From positions 1-31,524 of IMG/VR virus record IMGVR_UViG_3300009537_000104: a stretch of 31,524 bases of DNA; one strand, given 5' to 3'. The notes beneath the pieces were generated by a model. That model saw only the letters and a list, made by a program, of their open reading frames with translations. It was not told the origin of the DNA and searched no databases. Origin of the DNA: a virus. Position numbers and translations under genes: made by a program. Positions 25,501-30,981 of this stretch are shown here, one piece after another (positions within the stretch are counted from its first letter, which is position 1; every line of letters starts with the position of its first letter).

Positions 25501-25938
25501 GTAGCGGCTACTCCCTTGGCATATGCGCCTGAGACGTCTGTGGACGTAGTCGGTAGATATAAACGCATGCCGCCTGTCGGTAGTCTACAAATTAATGGGC
25601 AGGGTAACTATAAGGTATTGCCTGATAGTGTAGATTGTGTTATATCATGGAGAGGCCGGAATCGGTACGTCGGTTACGGCAAAATGAAATATGGTGCTTA
25701 TGAGGGTGGATACGGCGGTGGAGGCAATGAGGATGGATTTCAATATTATCGTATAGATATATTAAGCAGTGGCGGATCAACATTGCGGATTGCCCGAACC
25801 ACAGACGAGTCATGGACATATTCATCTGCGATGAGGACTGTAGATGGTACAGATACAGGAGCTGATTTCACAATAAACGCGAGGCAGAAATCGTCGTGGG
25901 CTTTATCTGAAGGTGTTACTCTCGTTGTCAACTCGTAA
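22501..25938 (+). CDS. tail hub / host-specificity protein with inserted propeller-like domain
   Basis: The 1145-residue protein opens with a Gly-zipper-like hydrophobic stretch (about 8-45), then 'RNLPVPIVYGRNKVPGNIIW' typical of hub proteins, and a poly-Gly loop near 97-106. Residues about 570-850 contain the conserved tail-protein core ('SVWDFLTNTRYGMGI', 'DLRYTLDIVLGSSKSALDHLVMMLQSFGG', 'RVSIQNIAFEVGDVIDITH'). Between them, residues about 212-563 hold a Trp/Tyr-rich insertion with repeated 'YKWTKASQQWTYLG / YWKGQWWHGSF / YTSDFITFNDYS'-like strands, resembling a beta-propeller. The C-terminal 70 residues are a FnIII-like end domain that also occurs as a relic near 30.2 kb. Confidence 0.82.
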   Translation: MGGGVTVGQAAGAVVGGVVGFFAGGPAGALYGASLGYGIGGMIDPPKTPGQDIDTQDLSFNTFQRNLPVPIVYGRNKVPGNIIWIGNTRSKTHKESGGGKGGGGGGASKWVEYFADFAVGIAEGEIVDIVNVYVDDADVTANEGDSWVGYVGSTTQVVNSNVQSAIPTNPPLWRNTAYLLFTGSLGQMNRLPTLSAIIHGIDSEIVGDVSIGGSWEDYLATPYTGTESHFYPNPNADGTELLAVWFNRTSQWTKYYKWTKASQQWTYLGQRNGFSVLNEMDGRNLCRAIYWKGQWWHGSFRDSPFYCFLTYTSDFITFNDYSTPSLQYTKIQFVAPSLNDSTLFFGGGNNSTAKWEIWETPFPVSPTLRYQTPSTYTMLGASVVKYDNNNSYRIVVFTKTGSSYYIAISNENDPTAFTYYDFTLYGSFTLGGGGWTIPVKYTEEDRFYFCALNSGDSDKTYLYACTFDGTITIHTKVTDTVISIYKTIGGMFSWNGYLWISSHEWDAALSQWSHICGYWASQTDEMVWLDTPVFTYRYSGLGSLTHDDEYLRLIQADFSGGGVNRDVRLSVGPLVINNSPPTSVWDFLTNTRYGMGIPEEKLDIDSFIAAHNYCIEEISAGDLRYTLDIVLGSSKSALDHLVMMLQSFGGFLVWSEGVIKLKVEKSESSTASLTEDTIIADSFQYTVPSLKDVPNRVNVDFRDREDDFRHRILTANDEYNQDDTSEIRSLDVQLHGVTRETQAARLAQFYLDSAISNQIILIFRVSIQNIAFEVGDVIDITHSLPGWTGKLFRIMEISEEENDEMLVTCREYNANIYHDEPAASQGNTDSYIPSSFAPPEHVVHLDAYEKPEAPEIRVTFSLPTNPGWWAAAQIYKSVGDNLNYEHVGDSLDISDAGLVESSITATASILYVKSIYGSFPASGTLIVDDEEMAYSTFTDDGDGTGYFSGLTRGQNNTSAAPHLVDVVITLKAGSFIYGFDTVNELYQRLYFKAVSVSPRGVAATPLAYAPETSVDVVGRYKRMPPVGSLQINGQGNYKVLPDSVDCVISWRGRNRYVGYGKMKYGAYEGGYGGGGNEDGFQYYRIDILSSGGSTLRIARTTDESWTYSSAMRTVDGTDTGADFTINARQKSSWALSEGVTLVVNS

Positions 25939-25943
25939 AAGCA

Positions 25944-25972
25944 TTGACAATCTGTACATATAGTATTATAGT
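25944..25972 (+). promoter_or_regulatory. strong sigma-70 type promoter
   Basis: TTGACA (25944-25949), a 17-base spacer and TATAGT (25967-25972) match the consensus at 11 of 12 positions. It begins 5 bases after the hub stop and faces an intrinsic terminator less than 100 bases downstream. A start near 25979 is expected. The motif GTTGTAATGTA overlaps its downstream edge and may be an operator. Confidence 0.7.
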
Positions 25973-25978
25973 TGTAAT

Positions 25979-26061
25979 GTAATAGTCTGGTATCCGAGAA
26001 TACATACATTACAACCTCCGAGAGCAACAAAGGCACGTGATGAACGTGCCTTTGTTGTTTT
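25979..26061 (+). ncRNA. predicted small RNA of about 83 nt
   Basis: The interval runs from the expected start of the consensus promoter to the T-run of the terminator. It contains no open reading frame with a ribosome site. The 3' half is the terminator stem. The 5' half has short self-complementary pieces only. A free-standing promoter-terminator pair of this spacing is the standard layout of a small regulatory RNA. It could alternatively be a trap that only blocks read-through. The exact ends are estimates. Confidence 0.5.
26025..26061 (+). terminator. intrinsic terminator after the virion operon
   Basis: CAACAAAGGCACGT (26025-26038) and ACGTGCCTTTGTTG (26044-26057) form a perfect 14-bp stem with a GATGA loop, followed by TTTT. 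It would end both the long virion transcript and the small RNA from the promoter at 25944. The minus-strand side lacks a T-run. Confidence 0.85.
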
Positions 26062-26173
26062 AGAACTATTGGAGTTTGCGCGTAACGCGTAGCAACATCA
26101 CACGCTGATCCTCTCTCAGAAGCTGTCTAGATAAAGTTTTTATATCTCTTCCCCCTTCAGCGCCTAAATTCCA

Positions 26174-26554
26174 TCAAAACAAATTTGGTTCGAATGCGAA
26201 GTGGTGGCAAGCATCTGTCACTGCTTTTTCTCCATCCGCCGCCGTTACGGCCTTACGCATTCTTTTGAACCTTTCTATGTATTTTATATTCTTCTCTTTA
26301 TTGCCGTAGTTTGGGTTAGGGATGTGGAGTAGACTTCCGTCTAGCCACACAACAATATCTGGCCAGTCATAGGCCAAGGTGCAATATGAGCACCTATTGT
26401 TTAGTGGGAAATATTCCTGCGTGACAACATTTAAGAGGATATTGTTTGATACAACTAATCCTCTTTTTATATCGGCAGAGTGGGCGTCAGGGAAACGCCC
26501 CCCGTTCTCTGTTATAAATGGATACTTGGCAATAAACATTTCTTTTAATGTCAT
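26174..26554 (-). CDS. hypothetical phage accessory protein
   Basis: The 126-residue protein has a clear AAGGAGAG site 7 bases before its ATG. It begins 'MTLKEMFIAKYPFITENGGRF', then 'KRGLVVSNNILLNVVTQEYF', followed by 'NNRCSYCTLAYDWPDIVVWLDGSLLHIPN', and a basic helical C-terminus. Two Cys (CSYC) lie near the centre, not enough for a zinc site alone. It is the only minus-strand gene close to the hub and faces the virion terminator. No family is recognised. It may be an early or lysogeny-type accessory gene. Confidence 0.55.
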   Translation of the reverse strand: MTLKEMFIAKYPFITENGGRFPDAHSADIKRGLVVSNNILLNVVTQEYFPLNNRCSYCTLAYDWPDIVVWLDGSLLHIPNPNYGNKEKNIKYIERFKRMRKAVTAADGEKAVTDACHHFAFEPNLF

Positions 26555-26930
26555 TTCACTCTCCTTTAAAAATTATTTATCCCTTCGAGAAGGGATTTTT
26601 CCCTCCTCATGTATCGCATTGTTTTTAAACAATTGCGAGCACAGTCCTCTCACGCCATAAGGCGCACTGGATTTGTTATGCAAACATATAAATGCAGTAA
26701 CTGTGCCATGGGTTACATAGAAAGATAATAAGTTGTAATGTGTTTATATTATAACAATTTAGCTTTAGTTTATTATCTAATCATACACATTATAAGATAA
26801 TGTACGACAAAAACTGAATTACAAAAACGTCACAAGCGACAAAAACTGTAATTTACTTGCATTTGTAAACTTTAAATTAAAATTTATAAAAGAGATTAGT
26901 GTAAAGGAGAAGTGTGTTAAAGGAGGCAGT
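26555..26930. promoter_or_regulatory. 376-bp divergent control region
   Basis: This AT-rich gap lies between the minus-strand hypothetical gene and the plus-strand TIM-barrel gene. It holds: a hairpin with T-run on the plus strand (ATCCCTT/AAGGGAT, 26579-26596, then TTTT); a second stem (CGC-ATTGTTT/AAACAAT-T-GCG, 26615-26637); AGTTGTAATGT at 26731-26741, shared with the small-RNA promoter; two direct repeats (26805 and 26837); and TTGTAA, 16 bases, TATAAA as a candidate promoter near 26865-26892. An AAAGGAGG site precedes the next ATG. No gene is seen. Confidence 0.5.
26805..26852. repeat. direct repeat CGACAAAAACTG, two copies 32 bp apart
   Basis: CGACAAAAACTG occurs at 26805-26816 and 26837-26848, each followed by (A/T)AATT-like sequence. 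A partial copy (ACAAAAACGTCAC) lies between them. A 32-bp period is three helical turns, so a protein could bind both copies on one face. The repeats sit upstream of a candidate promoter. Confidence 0.55.
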
Positions 26931-27791
26931 ATGAATAGAATAAGCTTTAAGCTCTTTCATGATTTTGACAAGAGGGCAGAATATAAAGAGCTTTTTAAAA
27001 ATGTGGATTACCCGCTGAGTTATCTTAAGAGTATCGGTGTAGATGCACTAGAAGTGCCTTTTAACTTTTGCATGTCAATAGAAGAGGTCTATACTGAGTT
27101 ATGTGAATTCATAAACGAGGGATTTAAAGTATCAATTCATCCATATACTTGTCGCACTATCTGGGATTACGGTGAAGAAGCATGTAACCCTTATTTTGAT
27201 AGGTTGTTTGACAAACTTTGCAAGTTAAATCAGGCTCATATAATCTGTAATGTACACGGGGCAATGCCCTCTGATAACACAAAATATAGTAGGGGAGACT
27301 ATCTGGGCAGGACAGTATGTTTCTTAGATCGTTATCTATGCCGGCTTAGGGGCACCAATATAGAAATAGTTCTTGAGCTGCAACAAAGATCGGCCACTGA
27401 GATAAGAATAGCCGACACATGGAAAGAGTTAAGTGAGCTGTCCCATGCTGTAGACATGCGTATGTGCTTGGACATAGGACACATGTATCTAAACAATCTG
27501 GCAGGGGCAGATAGCACCCCATTGCCCACAGGCGGTATAGATAGAATAGCGCACGCACATGTGCACGGCATACATGATGTCAGAGATCATTGTACGCTCG
27601 ATGAATCTAGTTTGCCGTGGGAGATGTACATCAACGAGCTGCTTATAAACAAATATGAAGGAAGTTTTATCTTAGAGATAATGGCGGACAATATGCTTAA
27701 GGAAGGCAAGAATATATCTAATTTAAAGACTTCTATCTGCCTGTTAAAAGAACAGATTCAAAAATCTCTTAATAACGCGGGAGTAATTTGA
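26931..27791 (+). CDS. AP_endonuc_2 / xylose-isomerase-like TIM-barrel protein
   Basis: The 286-residue protein has the length and metal-ligand ladder of the endonuclease IV / sugar-phosphate isomerase superfamily: H70 ('SIHPY'), H109 ('NVHGA'), E149 ('VLELQ'), D181 and H184 ('CLDIGHMYL'), H208/H210/H212 ('HAHVHGIHD'), H220 and E249 ('FILEI'). The 'H..LDESSLPWEMYINELL' segment resembles the isomerase branch ('H.plG.G.idw..y') more than Nfo, whose 'DRH' motif is not exact. It could be an isomerase/epimerase or a nuclease. AAAGGAGG precedes the ATG. It begins a plus-strand cassette with the next two genes. Confidence 0.68.
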   Translation: MNRISFKLFHDFDKRAEYKELFKNVDYPLSYLKSIGVDALEVPFNFCMSIEEVYTELCEFINEGFKVSIHPYTCRTIWDYGEEACNPYFDRLFDKLCKLNQAHIICNVHGAMPSDNTKYSRGDYLGRTVCFLDRYLCRLRGTNIEIVLELQQRSATEIRIADTWKELSELSHAVDMRMCLDIGHMYLNNLAGADSTPLPTGGIDRIAHAHVHGIHDVRDHCTLDESSLPWEMYINELLINKYEGSFILEIMADNMLKEGKNISNLKTSICLLKEQIQKSLNNAGVI

Positions 27792-27809
27792 AATAGGAAA
27801 GGATTGGTC

Positions 27810-28202
27810 ATGATAAAAAACGCAGTAAAGCCTTCTGTCAAAAGAACAATATCCCTTGAGGAATTTAGGCAAGCATGTAAAGTACAAGGCGCATCTAGGA
27901 GTAAGGACGTAGTATTCAAATGTGTAAGCTGCGGAAATCTTCAATCACAGGAAGGTTTTATGAAGTGGTTTGATATGTCCGAAGAGGAAGCTGCCAAATA
28001 CGCACATTTCTCTTGTGCTTGAAGATTCAAGTCGTATAAAGGTAAGGGATGTGACTGGTCATTAGGGGGTCTTTTTCACATACACAACTTAGAGCTTGAT
28101 CTAGGGGGCGGCAAGCTAGTTCCTATATTTAACATAGCGACCGCAGAAGAGGCGGATGCCTTTAGAAAAATGTGGGGCTTTGTTAAAGGTGAAAAGCTAT
28201 AA
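27810..28202 (+). pseudogene. VVA0879-family protein interrupted by an in-frame TGA
   Basis: The ATG at 27810 follows AGGAAAGGA. Read through one TGA at 28020-28022, the frame gives a complete VVA0879-like protein of about 130 residues. The N-terminal part has 'VFKCVSCGNLQS' and 'HFSCA', and after the TGA come 'RFKSYKGKGCDWSLGGLFHIH' and 'PIFNIATAEEADAFRKMWGF'. Family members, as I recall them, have FSC-x-G-R-F here, so the TGA replaces the Gly (GGA to TGA). Four Cys on both sides of the stop suggest one zinc-binding fold. It is either a fresh nonsense mutation or a read-through gene. Frame and motifs are otherwise intact. Confidence 0.72.
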
Positions 28203-28293
28203 AGAAAATTTACCTTGTAATGTAGGAGGCAAGGGCACTCTTGTATATGAAGAGTCTACCTTAATTTGTGGACAAAACATGGAGGAGCTATGT

Positions 28294-28926
28294 ATGACAT
28301 ATCTAAATGAGTTTAAAGCGTTAAAGTGTGCAAATGATATATTAACCGTGCTAAGTCCAATACCCAAGATGGAAAAGGAAATATCAGAAGCTATGACAAT
28401 ACTAAATGCCCTCATACGAACAGTGGGTAGTTTGGGTATTGAACTGCACAATATATATGATCTGTGTGCAGGAAATGGTCTTGCCGGTGTGTTAATTACA
28501 CATATGTATAAAAGGGCTAACGTAACTGCTGTTGATATACATAAAAGAGTGCGAGAATGGGAGAAGATAGATCGGTTTCAGTATCTAGAGGCAGATATAG
28601 CAATCCTGAAGCACAGGGATGTTTCTGGGGGTATATTAATCTCCTCACACCCATGTGCTAATGCTAAGTACCTTGTTCAAATGTTTAGGCAGCTAAACCC
28701 GAAGGCGCTCATAATGATTCCATGTTGCAGTGGGAAAGTAAAATATGATATACCCCAAGCAGTACAGGATAAACTGGGAGATTACGCCTCTTGGTGTTTT
28801 AGTCTATATCAAGAATCGAAGATATTTGCAGAAACAGAATCTCTAGAAAAGATAAAATTATGTATGTATTATGCCAAGAAATGTGTATCACCAAGAAATA
28901 TAGTAATAACAGCAATTCGGGAATAA
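28294..28926 (+). CDS. class I SAM methyltransferase (Methyltransf_32-like)
   Basis: The start at 28294 has GGAGGAG 6 bases upstream; the frame is open further upstream but overlaps the previous gene. The 210-residue protein has motif I 'IYDLCAGNGLAG' (D56, G60, G62), 'VTAVDIHKR' as motif II, and 'LISSHPCANAKYLVQMFRQ' followed by 'ALIMIPCC'. The H-P-C-A...PCC pair is characteristic of Methyltransf_32/TRM13-like enzymes ('LHACG...PCC'). The substrate is probably RNA or a small molecule; DNA is possible. The 91-bp upstream gap contains a second ribosome-like site (TAGGAGGC, 28222-28229) and the TTGTAATGT motif. Confidence 0.7.
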   Translation: MTYLNEFKALKCANDILTVLSPIPKMEKEISEAMTILNALIRTVGSLGIELHNIYDLCAGNGLAGVLITHMYKRANVTAVDIHKRVREWEKIDRFQYLEADIAILKHRDVSGGILISSHPCANAKYLVQMFRQLNPKALIMIPCCSGKVKYDIPQAVQDKLGDYASWCFSLYQESKIFAETESLEKIKLCMYYAKKCVSPRNIVITAIRE

Positions 28927-28959
28927 TATTACAGTGTGGTGGAGTAAGGTTCCTCGCAA

Positions 28960-29145
28960 TTACCTCGTAACATATGGCGCAAATGCGCTGTTATAGATAT
29001 TTCTGTTATATTGCTGTGGAGCACAGCCTTGCATATAATAGCCCCCATTCGGGGATAGTGTCATGCGCCCGATGCTGTTCGCTGCCCCTGAACATCCGAG
29101 TAGCATTAGACTAATAAACAATGTACTGAGTCGTACCAACAACAT
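28960..29145 (-). CDS. small lipoprotein, copy A
   Basis: The 61-residue product has a lipoprotein signal: 'LLVRLSTLFISLMLLGC' with lipobox L-L-G-C and Cys18 as the lipidated residue. The mature part is 44 residues, 'GYYMQGC' near the middle and the end 'SAFAPYVTR'. Its start overlaps the end of the 166-residue gene by 35 bp, and its GGAGGA site lies inside that gene, so translation is coupled. Copy B at 30971-31156 matches in length, lipobox, 'YYMQ' and 'SAFAPY.TR'. Lipoproteins of this size serve in lysis, exclusion or surface masking; no family is recognised. Confidence 0.7.
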   Translation of the reverse strand: MLLVRLSTLFISLMLLGCSGAANSIGRMTLSPNGGYYMQGCAPQQYNRNIYNSAFAPYVTR

Positions 29146-29611
29146 GGCTCAGTCCTCCTCTGTCCTGTAAGATAGCTGCTACGAGTGCTGTACTGCTACC
29201 CTCAACTTCTATCTGAAAGGTATCTTTGTAATAGGAATTAACAGTCTCTAAAGATACCTTGTTATTTCTGAAATAGCTGAATATGACAGCGATCCTATAA
29301 GCTTCGCTGTTTTTGTTAAAGATATTTGAGATGTCTACCCACCCCTTAACTTGAGTGGGTTTGGCTTTCTTAGCCTTCATTTTGACTCCATAGGCTGGCA
29401 TATCTTTAATCTTCAGTTCCTGAGTAACAAAAATCTTTGTGTACAACTCAAGATTATCCTTTATCCAGGCATAAGAATTAGGATATCCCATATTTCTTGC
29501 CATTCTGGCGATAACCATGGGATATTGGGTATAATATTCGTAATGCCCCGTGGGCTCGTATGCCAGCATGGCCATTCTTATACCTGTTATTATGTTCTTA
29601 GAGATTGTCAT
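29111..29611 (-). CDS. 166-residue protein of the lipoprotein module, copy A
   Basis: The start lies in an ATGA overlap with the stop of an upstream gene fragment, with AGAGG nearby. The first 60 residues hold 'TGHYEYYTQYPMVIARMARNMGYPNSYAWIKDN', a Tyr- and Arg-rich helical pattern shared with copy B. The C-terminal part, from 'NSEAYRIAVIFSYFRNNKVSLETVN', has helix-helix-strand order that could form a winged helix. Between the halves is a Lys-rich linker. I know no family for it. Constant pairing with a lipoprotein gene suggests a joint function; DNA or protein binding is only inferred. Confidence 0.65.
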   Translation of the reverse strand: MTISKNIITGIRMAMLAYEPTGHYEYYTQYPMVIARMARNMGYPNSYAWIKDNLELYTKIFVTQELKIKDMPAYGVKMKAKKAKPTQVKGWVDISNIFNKNSEAYRIAVIFSYFRNNKVSLETVNSYYKDTFQIEVEGSSTALVAAILQDRGGLSHVVGTTQYIVY

Positions 29612-29748
29612 AACAGACCTCTAACTCTGTCCAGTTCTTCTTTGGTGTGGGCTACACCACACCCGTTCATGTGTAAATACCCTTCAACAACCTCTTTCTT
29701 ATTGTTGAGGTTATTAACGTTGAACAGGAATTCATACTGCCATAGCAT
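29608..29748 (-). pseudogene. 5'-truncated gene upstream of copy A
   Basis: A minus-strand frame ends 'VVEGYLHMNGCGVAHTKEELDRVRGLL' with its TGA in an ATGA overlap with the 166-residue gene, the usual layout of an operon. Going upstream, the sensible protein runs out where the sequence becomes antisense to the ParB-like fragment, near 29738-29748. No ribosome site precedes any start there. It is therefore a gene that lost its 5' part at a rearrangement point, with the 3' end kept. Confidence 0.5.
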
Positions 29749-30076
29749 CGAAGATAAGTATAGAATTGTCGATGGGTTCCATAGATATGAGACACTAAAA
29801 AGATTAGGAGCTAATAGAGTATCTATTATTCAATTGGATATACCGTACCACGAAGCTGTTCAATTAACCGTTCTTATGAATCGGATAAAAGGAATGCATC
29901 AAGTGGAAAGTATGAGCGATTTAGTAGTTAATCTTGGGGATTTAGGTGTTGGAGATAATGAGATATGTGAGAATCTAGGGATGGAACCTGAAGAGTATCT
30001 ACGCCTTAAACAGCAGCTTGGTATTGCCCATGCGTTTAGGAACCATGAGTACTCAAAAGCGTGGGAAGATAAGTGA
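29741..30076 (+). pseudogene. 5'-truncated ParB/IbrB-like protein
   Basis: The plus frame gives 'YRIVDGFHRYETLKRLG', the ParB/sulfiredoxin-nuclease signature (DGFHRY), followed by 'TVLMNRIKGMHQVESMSDLVV' and an HTH-like 'GVGDNEICENLGMEPEEYLRLKQ', ending 'YSKAWEDK'. This order matches IbrB-like phage ParB proteins, which work beside a PAPS-reductase-like partner. The N-terminal part of the nuclease fold (first strands and QP-loop) is missing and no start or ribosome site is present; upstream sequence belongs to the truncated minus-strand gene. No IbrA partner is in the window. It is a relic. Confidence 0.68.
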
Positions 30077-30297
30077 TTAGCCGTTAATAACTAAATTTGT
30101 AGCATCCGACAGCGACCATAAAGATCGCTGTCTAACTCTTATCGTAAAATCAGCACTAATACCTGTCCCGTCTTCAGTGCGCATAGCAGATGTATATACC
30201 TAAGTTTCATCTGTAGTTGCATGAGACCGGATAATAATTCCCGCATCAACAATTTCAATTAAGAAGTTAACAAACGTATCTTCTGCTAATAACATTT
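30077..30297 (-). pseudogene. C-terminal relic of a second tail-hub protein
   Basis: Translated on the minus strand, this stretch reads 'FLIEIVDAGIIIRS' then 'TTDET*VYTSAMRTEDG', then 'ADFTIRVRQRSLWSLSD' and ends LVING. It aligns with the last 65 residues of the hub at 22501-25938 ('TTDESWTYSSAMRTVDG', 'ADFTINARQKSSWALSE'). My hand alignment has 27 identities over the last 46 positions. The one internal stop, TAG at 30200-30202, stands where the hub has Trp (TGG). It stops directly against the ParB-like relic stop. Upstream, the frame closes at once with TAA, so only a fragment remains. Confidence 0.8.
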
Positions 30298-30429
30298 ATG
30301 TAGTTAGCTTTTTGCCGCTTTATGTATGTTTAGTCTATAACTTTAAAATTTTCGCCTCGTTGCATAATAATTGCATCATTCGTATTCCAGTATTGTTAAG
30401 TCATTATTCTACTGAAAGGAGGAACAATA
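30298..30429. promoter_or_regulatory. gap upstream of module copy B
   Basis: This AT-rich gap separates the hub relic from copy B of the module. Its left part may be decayed hub sequence (minus-strand 'GENFKVID' followed by a stop). TTGCAT occurs twice, at 30360 and 30371, 11 bp apart, a spacing of one helical turn. No convincing -10 was found, so the promoter for copy B is not located. AAAGGAGG lies just before 30430. Confidence 0.35.
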
Positions 30430-30480
30430 ATGAAATGTAACTTAAATATCTACATGAAAATCGCGTGGGAGGTAGAATAG
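30430..30480 (+). CDS. 16-residue leader peptide before module copy B
   Basis: The open frame MKCNLNIYMKIAWEVE has a near-ideal AAAGGAGGA site 6 bases upstream and its TAG directly abuts the ATG of the 166-residue gene. The stronger ribosome site thus belongs to the leader, while the gene itself has only GGGAGG inside the leader. This is the layout of a coupling leader, or of the remnant of a longer upstream gene like the one preceding copy A. Confidence 0.4.
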   Translation: MKCNLNIYMKIAWEVE

Positions 30481-30981
30481 ATGGATGATATCGTACTAAT
30501 CGGTATTCTAGCCGTGGAGAGGTTTTATACGAATACTGGTTACATCCATTACTACATGTCGCATCCCAATGTTGTCTCGAAGAAAGCCCGGGATTTGGGC
30601 TACAGCGACGCTGCTGAATGGATTAAGAACAATCCCGATGAGTATTTAAAATATTATACTAAGGGAGAGGGGCTCGAAAGTGAAGATGCTTTTCAAGAGT
30701 TTAAACCGAGAGAGGCACCTAAATACTCTCGAAAGGCAAAGAAAGAGTGTGATTATCTAAATATGTTTCCAGAAAATACGGAAGCATATAAATTAGCGTT
30801 GTGTATCGGCTACTTTAGAGGGAAGCGCGTCTCTTTACGCCGTCTGACTGATGTGTTTAAGTCAGCGTTCGGGAGATATCCTGAAGACGCCGTTCAAAGA
30901 CGGTTTTTTGGGTTTTTGATGGCGGAAAATTACGTAGCAGAGATAACATCTAAGGGGGAGGTGACGTACTATGTTAAATAA
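30481..30981 (+). CDS. 166-residue protein of the lipoprotein module, copy B
   Basis: The protein is exactly as long as copy A. Shared positions include 'TGYIHYYMSHPNVVSKKARDLGY...EWIKNN...Y.K' (copy A 'TGHYEYYTQYPMVIARMARNMGY...AWIKDN...Y.K'), and 'N.EAYK.A...YFR...VSL'. The Lys-rich middle linker is poorly conserved. Both halves therefore look constrained and the linker free. The C-terminal region with 'GEVTYYVK' could be the wing of a winged helix. Its 3' end overlaps the lipoprotein gene by 11 bp. The function is unknown. Confidence 0.68.
   Translation: MDDIVLIGILAVERFYTNTGYIHYYMSHPNVVSKKARDLGYSDAAEWIKNNPDEYLKYYTKGEGLESEDAFQEFKPREAPKYSRKAKKECDYLNMFPENTEAYKLALCIGYFRGKRVSLRRLTDVFKSAFGRYPEDAVQRRFFGFLMAENYVAEITSKGEVTYYVK

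Noticed and set aside
27804-28202. Alternative genetic code with UGA read as glycine
   Set aside because: The in-frame TGA stands at a Gly position, as in Gracilibacteria code, but TGA ends several genes in overlaps (ATGA, GTGA), and lipoprotein copy B ends with TGA exactly where copy A ends with TAA.
28960-29611. Rz/Rz1-type spanin pair
   Set aside because: The lipoprotein overlaps the upstream gene, as Rz1 does, but the 166-residue partner has no N-terminal membrane segment or coiled coil, and the lipoprotein is not Pro-rich.
29351-29740. Plus-strand extension of the ParB-like frame to 29351
   Set aside because: This part is antisense to the 166-residue gene copy A and reads as low-quality protein rich in His, Cys and Ser; the ParB similarity begins only near 29741.
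22501-30300. Diversity-generating retroelement with template and variable repeats (hub end and relic)
   Set aside because: No reverse transcriptase is present, differences between the two copies are not concentrated at adenines, and the relic has diverged in all codon positions.
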